Assembly: GCA_903919075.1 (NCBI GenBank)
Contig: CAIXGR010000084.1
Coordinates: 1 to 64,000, forward strand
From: an uncultured Bacteroidota bacterium
Lineage (GTDB): Bacteria > Bacteroidota > Bacteroidia > Chitinophagales > LD1
DNA: 64,000 nucleotides
Reading direction: 5' to 3'
A program made the position numbers and the translations under genes. Shown one piece after another: positions 29,169-38,644 of the stretch (position 1 is the stretch's first letter; every line of letters begins with the position of its first letter). The notes under the pieces were generated by a model. That model ran no database searches and was not told the DNA's origin. It saw only the letters and a program-made list of their open reading frames with translations.

Positions 29169-30935
29169 ATGCCCACCACGCTCAAAAAAATATGGAACTA
29201 TGTATCTTTAACAGGTACGGTTTATGCACGTAATGAGCGCGAAAGGAAAGATATAATTGCGCTTAATCGCGCATGGACCATTTTAATGGTTACTCAATTA
29301 GGGTGCCTTGTCTCGCATATAATTAACGGGTTGGAACGCTCGGCTTATATGACAGCGATTTTTATCATCGGTCTTTGCATTATCCATATTTATACACGTC
29401 AAGGCAGAATTAATGCTGCTAAAATCAGTGCCATTGCTGTAATTAATATTAACACCGTAGTAATGGGCGTTTTTTTTGGCGTAAGCACCAACGTTATCGA
29501 TTTTCTGTTGCTTACGGCATTGCTTCCATTATACTTTTTCGAAATACGTAATAAGAAGTTGATTTTTCTGGGTATTGCATTAAGTATTGTTCCTTTTGCA
29601 GTATATCATTACACAGCACCTTTATTTGCGGTATATGCAATGCCAATACCCGAGCAGTTAATTATGTTCAAAATGACCACTTGGGAAAAAGTGGTTAGCC
29701 TTGTAATACTACTTTATCTTATTTACCAGAAAAACGCCAATTACGAAAGTGCGGTGCGGGAAAAAGAAAAGGAACTTACCGATCAGAAAAAGCTTTACGA
29801 ATGTATATTGGAGCAAATTCCCATTGATATAGTTACGTTTAATAAACAGCTTCAATACAACTTTATTAATAGCACAGCTATACAAGACAATACGGTGCGC
29901 GAATGGTTGGTAGGTAAAACCAATGTAGATTATTTTAAAGAACGCGGGCTTGATGTTAAAGTAGCCATGGAACGGGACCGTATTTTACATGAAGCATTAG
30001 AGAAGGAAAACTCAATTGAATTTGAAGAAACATTTATTGATAGGCATGGAAAAATAAAACACTCATTGAAAGGCGCCTCGCCTATATATAGCGAGAACAA
30101 ACAGGAGTTACTTTGCCTGGTAGGCTACTCATTAGACATTACAAAAATTAAAGAGGCCGAGCAGAAGCTTAAAGAATATGCTGTTGAATTGGAACGGAAA
30201 AATGAAGACCTGCATCATTTTGTAAACGCAACCTCGCATGATCTTAAAACGCCATTGCGCAATATAACTTCGTATCTGCAGCTTATTGAGAAGAAAAACA
30301 GAGGGAAGCTTGATGAAGATTCTTTATCAATGATATCGTACACCATTAAGTCAGTAAAGCAACTTAACCAGCTTATCAACGATATTTATCATTATGCCGT
30401 TGCAGACAGAAACGATAAACCGGTTGAAATAACGGACTTGGGTGTTGTGTTGGAAAATATTTTACTGGAAATGGAAAATGTAATTACCGAAAAAAATGTT
30501 GCCATTCGTTTTAGTAATATGCCAGTTATTAAAGCACTACCTTCGCACATGGGAATGATTTTTTCGAATCTTATTGGAAATGCTATTAAGTACAACACCT
30601 CAGCCCACCCCAGCATAAACATTAACTGCGAAACCAAAGATGAAGAATATGTTATAAGTGTTGCAGACAATGGTATTGGTATTGATAAAGAATATACCAA
30701 AAAAATATTTGAAATATTTCAAAGACTGCATACCACCGATGAATACGAAGGCACCGGTGTGGGGCTAGCGCTTTGCAATAAAATAGTTGAAAATTATGGC
30801 GGCCGTATTTGGGTTGAATCTGAACTAGGTCAGGGTTCAACTTTTTATTTTAGTTTAAATAAAGAAATGGTAAGCCCTGAAAGCATGAGCGGTCATAAAA
30901 TAAAATCGTACAAAAAATTTGCAATAGCCAGTTAA
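29169..30935 (+). CDS. Membrane sensor histidine kinase with PAS domain
   Basis: 588 residues. Six likely membrane segments in residues 30-195, then a coiled linker, a PAS domain at about 205-330 (LEQIPIDIVTFNKQLQYNFI ... LVGYSLDITKIKEAEQ), HisKA with phospho-acceptor H357 in NATSHDLKTPLRN, and HATPase_c at about 450-570 with the N box SNLIGNAIKYN, DNGIGID and GTGVGLALC. The short tail ends KSYKKFAIAS. No response regulator is adjacent, so its partner is encoded elsewhere. Signal unknown; the membrane part resembles that of other Bacteroidota PAS kinases. Confidence 0.93.
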   Translation: MPTTLKKIWNYVSLTGTVYARNERERKDIIALNRAWTILMVTQLGCLVSHIINGLERSAYMTAIFIIGLCIIHIYTRQGRINAAKISAIAVININTVVMGVFFGVSTNVIDFLLLTALLPLYFFEIRNKKLIFLGIALSIVPFAVYHYTAPLFAVYAMPIPEQLIMFKMTTWEKVVSLVILLYLIYQKNANYESAVREKEKELTDQKKLYECILEQIPIDIVTFNKQLQYNFINSTAIQDNTVREWLVGKTNVDYFKERGLDVKVAMERDRILHEALEKENSIEFEETFIDRHGKIKHSLKGASPIYSENKQELLCLVGYSLDITKIKEAEQKLKEYAVELERKNEDLHHFVNATSHDLKTPLRNITSYLQLIEKKNRGKLDEDSLSMISYTIKSVKQLNQLINDIYHYAVADRNDKPVEITDLGVVLENILLEMENVITEKNVAIRFSNMPVIKALPSHMGMIFSNLIGNAIKYNTSAHPSININCETKDEEYVISVADNGIGIDKEYTKKIFEIFQRLHTTDEYEGTGVGLALCNKIVENYGGRIWVESELGQGSTFYFSLNKEMVSPESMSGHKIKSYKKFAIAS

Positions 30936-30961
30936 ATCGTGTTCACATTATAGAAACGAAA

Positions 30962-31001
30962 CAATAAAAGCACCGGTGAAAGATGCCGGTGCTTTTATTG
31001 T
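30962..31001. terminator. Bidirectional intrinsic terminator
   Basis: Stem of 16 bp, CAATAAAAGCACCGG paired with CCGGTGCTTTTATTG, loop TGAAAGATG. It serves the histidine kinase and the convergent DUF4382 gene. Confidence 0.92.
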
Positions 31002-31019
31002 TAGAAACATGGCTCGCAA

Positions 31020-31562
31020 TTAATGCCCATGTTCATTCCCGTCATGATCTTTGCGGAATGCACAGCTGGCAGAACCATCCAAATGGAAATGGTGATGGTC
31101 GCCATCATCAAAAATTGACTGGGCCGCATTTATATCAATAGTTAAAGTAAAGCTTGAGTTAGGGGCAATAGTATCATTTACCTTTATAGTAAGGCTATCA
31201 CCCATAAGCGCAAGCACATAGGTATAGCCATCAATGGTTACGCTATCCTGCCCGCCCAGTATTACTTGCACCTGTGTAATGGTTCCGGCATCAATATTTA
31301 TTATTCCAAGTAAGGCACTTGTATCCTGTAATTGCAAAATATCAATAATAGTGTCGTTAATCGGAATAGTAATCCAGCCATCTTTTTCTGAATATACCTT
31401 TATTCCCTTTATCTCCAATTTTGCTTTGTCGCAATGGGCTGGGGCATCTTTAAGCCTTACAGCCATTGATGATGTGCCTGTAGATGATTCCTTTTTACAT
31501 GTGCTAAAAAATAATATTACTGCACACGCAAATATTGCACCTATAACTGTTATCTTTTTCAT
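31020..31562 (-). CDS. DUF4382 lipoprotein
   Basis: 180 residues from ATG 31562 (MKKITVIGAIFACAVILFF); the upstream 11 codons are unlikely. Lipobox-like FFSTC at about residues 18-22, followed by KKESS. The mature part matches DUF4382: SMAVRLKDAPAHCDKAKLEIKG, GWITIPIN, IDILQLQD, QVQVILGG, then SFTLTIDINAAQSI. The end is very rich in His and Asp (DDGDHHHFHLDG and KDHDGNEHGH), which could bind metal ions (inference). Probably an outer- or inner-membrane lipoprotein facing the periplasm or surface. Confidence 0.87.
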   Translation of the reverse strand: MKKITVIGAIFACAVILFFSTCKKESSTGTSSMAVRLKDAPAHCDKAKLEIKGIKVYSEKDGWITIPINDTIIDILQLQDTSALLGIINIDAGTITQVQVILGGQDSVTIDGYTYVLALMGDSLTIKVNDTIAPNSSFTLTIDINAAQSIFDDGDHHHFHLDGSASCAFRKDHDGNEHGH

Positions 31563-31797
31563 GGCAATTATTTTTGCGTTAAAAAATAAAAACAAGGAGT
31601 GCGCATTTTTTAAACGGCGTTTAACGGATTTTTATTTTACTGATTCTGATAAAAAATAAGGCAGGAAAATTCTTTCAGTATAAGTCAGGTATCTTATTGG
31701 TGTATTAAAATCATGTATAAACGCAAGGCTTAATAGCCCTAAGTTTGCCCTAAATTATCCTGACAATAAGGCAGCAATGTTTAATTCAGGATTTTAG

Positions 31798-31823
31798 GGC
31801 GGAATGAGGGAAAGCATTCCGCC
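31798..31823. terminator. Hairpin downstream of the helical-repeat gene
   Basis: Stem GGCGGAATG / CATTCCGCC, 9 bp, loop AGGGAAAG. The T-rich side (TCTTTATTTT) is on the plus strand, while the adjacent gene is on the minus strand and lacks a U-run after the stem, so its terminator role is uncertain. Confidence 0.5.
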
Positions 31824-31842
31824 TCTTTATTTTATATAACCG

Positions 31843-33387
31843 CTATTTGGTAAGTTCTGCTGCGTCAATCGGTAATTTAAAATAGCTTATTAATTCTTCT
31901 ATAGCCCGTGCCTGTTCTGAGTGAGGGTCATTTTTTATTACATCCTCGTATGCTGCTTTTAATTTTACAAGATACTGACGGCTTTTAAATGCCAGCCACT
32001 GAGATAAATAGTAATAGATGTGAATAATTACATCGTTCTCCTCGTACACTGGCTTGCCCTTGGTAATACGGGTGTAGCGCTTAAATGTAAGTGCGCATTT
32101 TTCGAAACCACGGGTTGAGAAATAAGCAATCATTAAAAAAAGAAAAATGCTATCGGTGGTGCCAGCCAAATTAATTTGCTGGTATGATATAAGCATGGTT
32201 TCTAATTCTTCTGCACCCTTTATTATTCCCTCGCGACCGGATAAAATAAGTAACCCGCTATAAATAAGTTTAAGATTGATTAGGTCGTTCTTATAATATT
32301 TATCAAGATCTTCACGCTGCAGCATTTCGCTACATTTCACCGACATTTCTTTTATTTCACGCAAATATTCGGCGGGAATAATATTGTAATAATCCGACCG
32401 GTGTATGTAATGATGGTACGTGGTAAGATAATTCGAGGTTTTTAAAGCCATAACTACCAACTCAGGAATATTAAGATAGCTTTTCCAGAATTTTACTGAA
32501 TTATAATGTCGTTTAAGTTCTTCGTAATCTTTAATGCCCGTTTTGCCCGTTACATCAGACATGGTTGAGTTAAGCTTGTAAATGCTGAAATTGCTTCTGA
32601 TATCGAACATAAACGGGAATACAATGTGGCTGTAATTATTCAGCTCGCGTTCCAGGTCCAGTATCATTTTATTAGTGGAAGCATTTTTAAATTCTTCAGG
32701 CTCGTGGTAATACAATGCATATATGTAGGCATATTTACTTAATAACCTTAGCGATGCCGAAGGGTGCTCGTGGCATTGGCGAAACATATTCTTATAACTT
32801 TGCAATACCTGTGCACTTACAACCGGTTCAATGGCTATATTTAAATTCAATCTTAACGCCGAAAGAATTTCGTGGCACTTTTTTTCTATTTCATAAATAG
32901 TATCTAGTTCGCTGCTCAGTTTTACCCCCACAGTATTTTGCTTCATCAAAAAGGCTTGCTGAATCAGAAATTTTAGCGCAAAAATATGTGTGGAGTAGTC
33001 TTCTGTTTTTTCTGATATTTCGAGCAAAAGTTTTGCAAGAAGATTGGCTTGTAATGTTTCACCGGTGTTTACCAACCGTTGTAGTAAAGAGTAATTGGGT
33101 GAAAGATATGCCGGGTAGTTTATTGCCAGATTTGAAGATAACTTAAAAGTATATGAAGCTAATTGGTTAAATGCCAACCGATCGTTTTTATCATACTTAT
33201 CATAAAGCTTTACACAAAGCTCTTCGTGCGTGGCAAAGGCCGGCATTTTTTTTCTAATTGCCTGCGAAAGCCTTAAAGGCAGCTCGGCTTTTATTTCTTT
33301 TAAATAGCTAGTGAACTCTTCATAATGAAAATTATCAAGCAGGTAAATAAATTTTTGAATGGTAAGTAAATCTGATGTTGGAACCAT
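31843..33387 (-). CDS. Helical-repeat protein of about 515 residues, function unknown
   Basis: 514 residues from ATG 33387 (MVPTSDLLTIQKFIYLL); a longer start at 33411 would use TTG. No signal peptide or membrane segment. Almost wholly alpha-helical, with helix pairs such as LLAKLLLEISEKTEDYSTHIFALKF split by loops, in the style of TPR or related solenoids but without a clean TPR consensus. In size and style it resembles the protein at 6797-8293; the two do not align obviously by eye. Cytoplasmic scaffold is a guess. Confidence 0.65.
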   Translation of the reverse strand: MVPTSDLLTIQKFIYLLDNFHYEEFTSYLKEIKAELPLRLSQAIRKKMPAFATHEELCVKLYDKYDKNDRLAFNQLASYTFKLSSNLAINYPAYLSPNYSLLQRLVNTGETLQANLLAKLLLEISEKTEDYSTHIFALKFLIQQAFLMKQNTVGVKLSSELDTIYEIEKKCHEILSALRLNLNIAIEPVVSAQVLQSYKNMFRQCHEHPSASLRLLSKYAYIYALYYHEPEEFKNASTNKMILDLERELNNYSHIVFPFMFDIRSNFSIYKLNSTMSDVTGKTGIKDYEELKRHYNSVKFWKSYLNIPELVVMALKTSNYLTTYHHYIHRSDYYNIIPAEYLREIKEMSVKCSEMLQREDLDKYYKNDLINLKLIYSGLLILSGREGIIKGAEELETMLISYQQINLAGTTDSIFLFLMIAYFSTRGFEKCALTFKRYTRITKGKPVYEENDVIIHIYYYLSQWLAFKSRQYLVKLKAAYEDVIKNDPHSEQARAIEELISYFKLPIDAAELTK

Positions 33388-33585
33388 AATCCCGGGTATC
33401 TTAAAACACAAATATCCTGTTTATAACTGTTAAAATTCTTAACCATGATTTTTATCAGTTTACGCAAATATCGAAAACATTGATTGTCAGTTAAAACCCT
33501 TGCTTCTTAACAGGGTAATTGCTATCTTATTTACCAGTATTAACCAACTATTAAATACCCAAGCCTGTATTGGCTTGAAATTAGC

Positions 33586-33593
33586 TATCTTCG
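33586..33593 (+). promoter_or_regulatory. Candidate -7 element (TAnnTTCG variant)
   Basis: TATCTTCG, 27 bases before the ATG at 33621. Same variant as before atpD, ricT and glyA; no -33 element at proper spacing. Confidence 0.3.
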
Positions 33594-33620
33594 ATGTGCT
33601 TAAAAACCAATAAGTAAAAC

Positions 33621-34304
33621 ATGAAAAATACATATACAAAACTTGCCCTGATTGTATTGGTAACAGTTGGTTTTATTTTAAGTGGTTGTAAAAAGGAGGC
33701 GCAAGTAACGCCGAATACAAGCACATCTGCCAGCGATTTAACAGCATTAAATTCAACTTACTATTTGGCAGGTAAATTAGATGGCGAGGTAATTAATATT
33801 ACCGGAAGCGCTACAAGCTATGCTAAGATGCTTAGTGTTGATAGCGATGGCGAAACCCACGATTATGATCATGATGCTGATGATAATTCGAACACCGGAT
33901 TCATTACAGGCATAAAATGGGCTTCAAATAGCCCTGAAGGTATTGTTACTACTCAAGCTACTATCGAATTACGAAAGCTTTCAGTTAGGGTGTATGTTGC
34001 ACCTATTGTTTCTGACCTTCCTACTTATTTTTACAATATTGTAACACCGAGCGAATACCTATTTGCAAACAACCACAGTCCTAATAATGGCGCCTTTATT
34101 TCTTTGGTTGACAAAAATAATGTGTTGTGGACCTCAAAAGGCGATCAGGATGGCAGCACTTTTCAAATCATCTCCCGCGGAACTAATAGAGGAACCTCTA
34201 CAGTTATTTCCGGAATCATTTCGAGCAAAATGTATGATGGACATGGCCACGTAAAAACATTTACCAGCGGGGCATTTAACGTTGTAGTTGGCCTGAAAAT
34301 TTAA
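33621..34304 (+). CDS. Hypothetical lipoprotein
   Basis: 227 residues. Signal peptide with lipobox ILSGC at about residues 19-23 (MKNTYTKLALIVLVTVGF then ILSGCKKEAQ). The lipidated Cys is followed by KK, and a Ser/Thr-rich linker leads to a beta-rich domain: YYLAGKLDGEVINITG, WASNSPEGIVTTQATIELRK, ending GAFNVVVGLKI. An acidic/His loop (DYDHDADDNSN) may bind a cation. No family recognised with confidence. Downstream and convergent to the sugar transferase. Confidence 0.7.
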   Translation: MKNTYTKLALIVLVTVGFILSGCKKEAQVTPNTSTSASDLTALNSTYYLAGKLDGEVINITGSATSYAKMLSVDSDGETHDYDHDADDNSNTGFITGIKWASNSPEGIVTTQATIELRKLSVRVYVAPIVSDLPTYFYNIVTPSEYLFANNHSPNNGAFISLVDKNNVLWTSKGDQDGSTFQIISRGTNRGTSTVISGIISSKMYDGHGHVKTFTSGAFNVVVGLKI

Positions 34305-34359
34305 TAAATCAAAGCTGCTTTATCGCTACTATAAATGTAGCTATACCACCAGGAATAGT

Positions 34360-35778
34360 TTATTTTCCTCTGCCATGAAGAATAGTTAGCGCTGTATATA
34401 TCATTATTTTTAAATCCATCATCATGCTCATATTTTCGATATATACAATATCGTATTTTAGGCGCTTTACCATTTCCTCAACAGTTGATGCATAACCAAA
34501 CTTTACCATACCTAGCGAAGTAATGCCGGGCTTAACTTTAAAAACTATGCGATAGTGAGGGGCCGATTTTACAATGCGGTCGGCGAAAAACTTTCTTTCA
34601 GCACGCGGGCCAACAATACTCATTTGACCCAAAATTACATTTACAAACTGTGGCAGTTCATCAATGCGGTATTTTCTTATTTTTTGCCCTATAGGTGTAA
34701 TTCGGGCATCATTTTCTGAGGTTAATTGAGGGCCACTTGCTTCAGCATTTTTGTACATTGAGCGGAACTTAATCATACGGAAGGGCTTACCGTATTGCCC
34801 CAGCCGTTCTTGAGTATAAAACACGGCCCCTCTGTCAGTAAGCCATATTCGCAAGGCGATATACAAAGTAACCGGTAGTGTAATAATAATAGCAATAATT
34901 GAAGCAATCACATCAAACCAACGTTTGGTAATACGTTCCCATTCGCTAAGCATTAGTGGTGGAATTTCAATAAAGGCTTCACCTATGGCATGGTTCATAT
35001 GTACTGTGCGCGAAAGAATATCGTACATATCAGGCACTATCTTTATGGTTACATTTCTATCTGCCAACCTATTAATAATTTGGTTTAACAGATGGTGTTC
35101 CGATGATTCGATAGCAATAATTATCTCTTCTATTCCTGGGTTTCCATCTAAAATTTTTTCAAGCGATTCTAGTTTTCCTAATTCTTTTAGTTCAGTGGTC
35201 AGCGTGTTTTCTCCCCCACCATTCAGTTCAATATAACCCATAAAGTGAAAGCCGAAAAACTTTTCCTTTCGTTTCATTTCCTTATACACTTCGTCGGCGC
35301 GCTGGTTGCTGCCAATTATTAGGGTTATAAAGCCCACCCGCCCACTATATATGTTTCTTTTTAAAATGTAAAGTATGGTTAGCCTTTCAAAAGCTGTAAA
35401 TAAAAACTGAATAAAAAGCAGAAAGCCGAACGTTAAGTAGTAGTCGGAATATTTGCGCACATAATCATTAAGTAGCAGCAGAAAAAAAATGATAATACTG
35501 CCAATGAAAGAAACAACAAAGGTTTTGCTCAGTTCCTGCAATCTCGATTTTTTATATAAATCTGTATAAGTGCCGGTTATGTAATGAAAGAATAACCAAA
35601 GTGCGGGAACAAGAACAATACCCTCGAAAAAATTATTATCGTGAAAAGGAATTGAAAGGTCAAAGCGATAGCTTTCGATAACTATTTTTCGGAAAAGAAA
35701 TACAAAATACCACGTTATTGTAGCGGCCAAGTAGTCGCCTACAACATAAACCAAGGTTCTTTTCTTTCTTTTTTTCAT
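34360..35778 (-). CDS. Polyprenyl-phosphate sugar-1-phosphate transferase (exopolysaccharide initiation)
   Basis: 472 residues. Four or five N-terminal membrane segments (about 10-130), a CoA_binding_3-like Rossmann domain at about 135-260 (FITLIIGSNQRADEVYKEM), then the bacterial sugar transferase domain, about 275-472: KRWFDVIASIIAIIITLPV, the catalytic-type VFYTQERLGQYGKPFRMIKFRSM, and KIRKYRIDELPQFVNVILGQMSIVGPRAE. This architecture is that of enzymes such as WcaJ, which transfer a sugar phosphate to undecaprenyl phosphate to begin capsule or exopolysaccharide repeat units. No other polysaccharide genes lie next to it apart from the lipoprotein gene 18 bases upstream, an isolated location. 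Sugar specificity unknown. Confidence 0.92.
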   Translation of the reverse strand: MKKRKKRTLVYVVGDYLAATITWYFVFLFRKIVIESYRFDLSIPFHDNNFFEGIVLVPALWLFFHYITGTYTDLYKKSRLQELSKTFVVSFIGSIIIFFLLLLNDYVRKYSDYYLTFGFLLFIQFLFTAFERLTILYILKRNIYSGRVGFITLIIGSNQRADEVYKEMKRKEKFFGFHFMGYIELNGGGENTLTTELKELGKLESLEKILDGNPGIEEIIIAIESSEHHLLNQIINRLADRNVTIKIVPDMYDILSRTVHMNHAIGEAFIEIPPLMLSEWERITKRWFDVIASIIAIIITLPVTLYIALRIWLTDRGAVFYTQERLGQYGKPFRMIKFRSMYKNAEASGPQLTSENDARITPIGQKIRKYRIDELPQFVNVILGQMSIVGPRAERKFFADRIVKSAPHYRIVFKVKPGITSLGMVKFGYASTVEEMVKRLKYDIVYIENMSMMMDLKIMIYTALTILHGRGK

Positions 35779-35796
35779 TACATCGCAATACTAAAA

Positions 35797-36621
35797 TTAA
35801 AAATGCACCACTTTTATGTTATCAAGATATACATTGCCGCCTCCATCATAACCAACGGGTTTAATAGCATTAAAGAAAAGAGTATACTTATCAGCATGGG
35901 CTTGTCCCATTAAGTCGGTTAGCTTTATGTAAACTTTGCTCCAGTTTGTTCTGGGCAAAAGAAGCAGCACTTCGTATGGATTAGTTTCATTAGAATAAAT
36001 GGAGTTAAAGCCAATCCAAAAAGGTACGGTGCATTTATAATCAACCTCGAGCCACACTTCGCTACCCTGGGTAATTGAAAAAGCCTGAGCATTTACCTGC
36101 GTTGCAACAACATTTGAGTCGACTGAATTAACGGTTATAACGCCGCAATGGTTTCCATATTGGTTGTTAGTGTCAAGTGAAGCAGATTGGGGCATGTTGC
36201 TATAATCAGTTCCGTTTTCAAAATCTTCATTAAAAGAAAACAATGCAGCAGGTACATATTTAAATTGCAATGCACGTGAATATTTAAGGCCCGGTGTAGC
36301 ATTTATAGTAAAGGTATCGGGTAAATAAAATGGATAGGTTACACGCGTATCAGATTGGCCGCTTTGCCATACACCGGCGCTTACAGTAAAATGCACTGCA
36401 TTTTGTTCTAACACCGGAAAATTGCAGGGCAATTCGTAGGCTCCCAAATTAGTGCTATTGGCCTGCACCCACACATCAGTAATATTTTGGGTATTTCCGC
36501 CGCTAACAGAAACGTTATCAATCTTTAAATAAAAAGGAACTCCATCATTAGGCATTTTCTGGCACGAACCCAGAAAACTGATGAAGCATGTAGCGACAAG
36601 TAAATAGAAAAGAAACCTCAT
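35797..36621 (-). CDS. Hypothetical lipoprotein
   Basis: 274 residues. Signal peptide with lipobox FLGSC at about residues 16-20 (MRFLFYLLVATCFIS). The mature protein is beta-rich: residues 25-145 look like two sandwich-type segments (PFYLKIDNVSVSGG, FTINATPGLKYSRALQFKY), and 145-274 resemble a jelly-roll (FNEDFENGTDYSNM ... GGGNVYLDNIKVVHF), a pattern seen in carbohydrate-binding-like domains. Ends 18 bases before the sugar transferase start on the same strand, so the two are probably co-transcribed. Function unknown. Confidence 0.75.
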   Translation of the reverse strand: MRFLFYLLVATCFISFLGSCQKMPNDGVPFYLKIDNVSVSGGNTQNITDVWVQANSTNLGAYELPCNFPVLEQNAVHFTVSAGVWQSGQSDTRVTYPFYLPDTFTINATPGLKYSRALQFKYVPAALFSFNEDFENGTDYSNMPQSASLDTNNQYGNHCGVITVNSVDSNVVATQVNAQAFSITQGSEVWLEVDYKCTVPFWIGFNSIYSNETNPYEVLLLLPRTNWSKVYIKLTDLMGQAHADKYTLFFNAIKPVGYDGGGNVYLDNIKVVHF

Positions 36622-36730
36622 ACTAAAAATTGCGGCTTATAAACGCCGGTTTGTTAAAAAGATTGCAAAGAAAGAAGAAAAAATGGGGAATTGAGCATTG
36701 CAAATGCCCAAGTAGGGAGCTAAAGATAAC

Positions 36731-38644
36731 CTATCCCTTTTTTTTCAGCACTAAGTCCGGGGAGCTAATTTTTAAGCCCTTGAATAAAAAGTCGCGAAAA
36801 TCAGAATATTGCTCTTGCTTATACGAGCCGTGCTTTAAGCAAAAACTTCTTATCACTTTAAGTTCGCCTGTTTCGGGTGAGTATTTTAGATTGTTATTTG
36901 CATATCCGAATTCGCTGATATATTCGTTGGAATCAACTGCCTTAAAGTTTTCAGGCTCATAGCCTATTGGCAGGTTATATATAAGCGTATCGAATTGGGT
37001 ATAGCCGGTGTTTACAATTACAGGCAAGGTTCTATTTTCATTTTTATCGGGAATAGTAGAAAGCATTGTAAAGATATCGGTTTTGATAAAAAGCCTTAAC
37101 TCTGTTTTCTTAATGGTGTTTTCATTCTTTAAGTCGAGCGTGTATGATACGTTTGGCTTATCAGGCTCAACCTGTGTTATTGAATATGAATTTATAGTAG
37201 CATTTTTTAAATGGCTTACATCATAAATTGCTGACTCGATATTTTTAGGCTCCTTCATGCTTATAACCGACCTCAGGTAGTCTTGCAATTCGGCCTGCTT
37301 AGTAACAGTTGCAATAATGGAAACAACATTATCGGTGTTCAATTTTATTACCGATTTTGAACTGCTGATATTATTGTGTTCATTATATAAAGGTGTTTTT
37401 ATAATGGTAGCCCCGCCATTAATAACCATTAAGGCCCTTCGATTGCTGGTAAAGCTGCCCAGGTAATTAAAGGGGTCGACCGAGCTTGTACATTCAAGCC
37501 ATATAGTATCGGCGGGCAGAGGAACACAAAGTATGGCATGGTCGAAATATGAGTGAGGAAATCCGGGCTTCATTTCCACCCTATCCTTTGTGGTATTTAT
37601 TAAAGTAAGATATGATTCAATGCCGGCTGTTTTAAGCATGGCTTTCATTACCATAGACAAGGCCTTGCAATCGCCATATTTTTTTTGCATGGTAAACGAG
37701 GCCTCTTGGGGTTGCCATCCACCAATGCCCAGCGAAACGCATACGTACCTAAAATTATCCTGCAGGTATTTATATAGTAACTTTATTTTTTCTCTTTTAT
37801 CCGAGGTAGAATTAATGATTCCGGATAATTTAGAGTCAGTTATAGAATCAAGTGCTTCCCTTCCTTTTGTCAACGCATTTTTGAAAATTCCAATATCATT
37901 CCATGTTTCCGACGAGCCTTCGTAGCCATATACTTCGAATTTTTTTGACATTAAATAAACATGTGGAAGGCGTGGCCAAATTGCCGGTGCATAATCATCT
38001 TTTTTAAGTGCGCTGAATCCGCTAACATCCCATTGAAAATTATGATTGTCAGTAATTCGGCTGCCTACTTTTGCCACTTCGTAGTTTATTGAAACATCTT
38101 CACCACAGGTTAATTCAAAGTTGGCATGCTCAATACTAATTCCTACGTCATCGGCAGGCCTCCATTCGGGTAATTGAAATGTGCCCTTTGTTTCTGTTTC
38201 GTAATTATATTTTATAGTATAAGGTGGTTTCAGTTTTTTCATATCCCACACCTTTGCTCGTTCTGTACTAACCATTACAAATCCGGGGGTGGTTGAATAA
38301 TCTTGTGCGTCCTGCTTATTAAATTGCTTTACCATATTTCCCTCTGCATCAAGCAGCCAGGCTTTAAAACTTTTAATGGTTGTGCGGTCATCATACCACA
38401 CTTTTATTACGGCCTCGCTTTCCTGAGATGAATTAAGAACGGTTATAATTTTTTCTTCGGTATAAGCATATTTATGAATGCTTTGAATGTTAAGAGTAAC
38501 TTTATCATACCTTACCACTGCGCCTGCATTTTTTTTCAGGCTATCTGCAATTTCGTTTACCGGATATTCGCTAACCTTTGATGCAAAAGCAACAGCAGGT
38601 ATAAGATGAATTAAGAGTAAAATGAATTTTAGTTTATTAGGCAT
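36731..38644 (-). CDS. DUF3857 / transglutaminase-like protein, catalytic residues present
   Basis: 637 residues, signal peptide (MPNKLKFILLLIHLIPAVAF). Residues about 50-240 are DUF3857; residues about 280-400 are the transglutaminase-like core with KYGDCKALSMVMKAML (Cys), FDHAILCVPL (His) and WLECTSS (acidic residue, Glu where Asp is more usual); the C-terminal part is beta-rich (DUF2569-like or unassigned). Protein is periplasmic. Function of the family is unknown; the triad suggests a thiol peptidase or amide-forming activity. Its ATG overlaps the stop codon of the upstream gene as TAATG, so translation is coupled. Confidence 0.88.
   Translation of the reverse strand: MPNKLKFILLLIHLIPAVAFASKVSEYPVNEIADSLKKNAGAVVRYDKVTLNIQSIHKYAYTEEKIITVLNSSQESEAVIKVWYDDRTTIKSFKAWLLDAEGNMVKQFNKQDAQDYSTTPGFVMVSTERAKVWDMKKLKPPYTIKYNYETETKGTFQLPEWRPADDVGISIEHANFELTCGEDVSINYEVAKVGSRITDNHNFQWDVSGFSALKKDDYAPAIWPRLPHVYLMSKKFEVYGYEGSSETWNDIGIFKNALTKGREALDSITDSKLSGIINSTSDKREKIKLLYKYLQDNFRYVCVSLGIGGWQPQEASFTMQKKYGDCKALSMVMKAMLKTAGIESYLTLINTTKDRVEMKPGFPHSYFDHAILCVPLPADTIWLECTSSVDPFNYLGSFTSNRRALMVINGGATIIKTPLYNEHNNISSSKSVIKLNTDNVVSIIATVTKQAELQDYLRSVISMKEPKNIESAIYDVSHLKNATINSYSITQVEPDKPNVSYTLDLKNENTIKKTELRLFIKTDIFTMLSTIPDKNENRTLPVIVNTGYTQFDTLIYNLPIGYEPENFKAVDSNEYISEFGYANNNLKYSPETGELKVIRSFCLKHGSYKQEQYSDFRDFLFKGLKISSPDLVLKKKG

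Noticed and set aside
36661-36720. Possible seventh heptamer tract (AAGAAAG, AAGAAAA, AATGGGG, AATTGAG)
   Set aside because: Only the first two bases of each unit agree; too weak to separate from A-rich chance.
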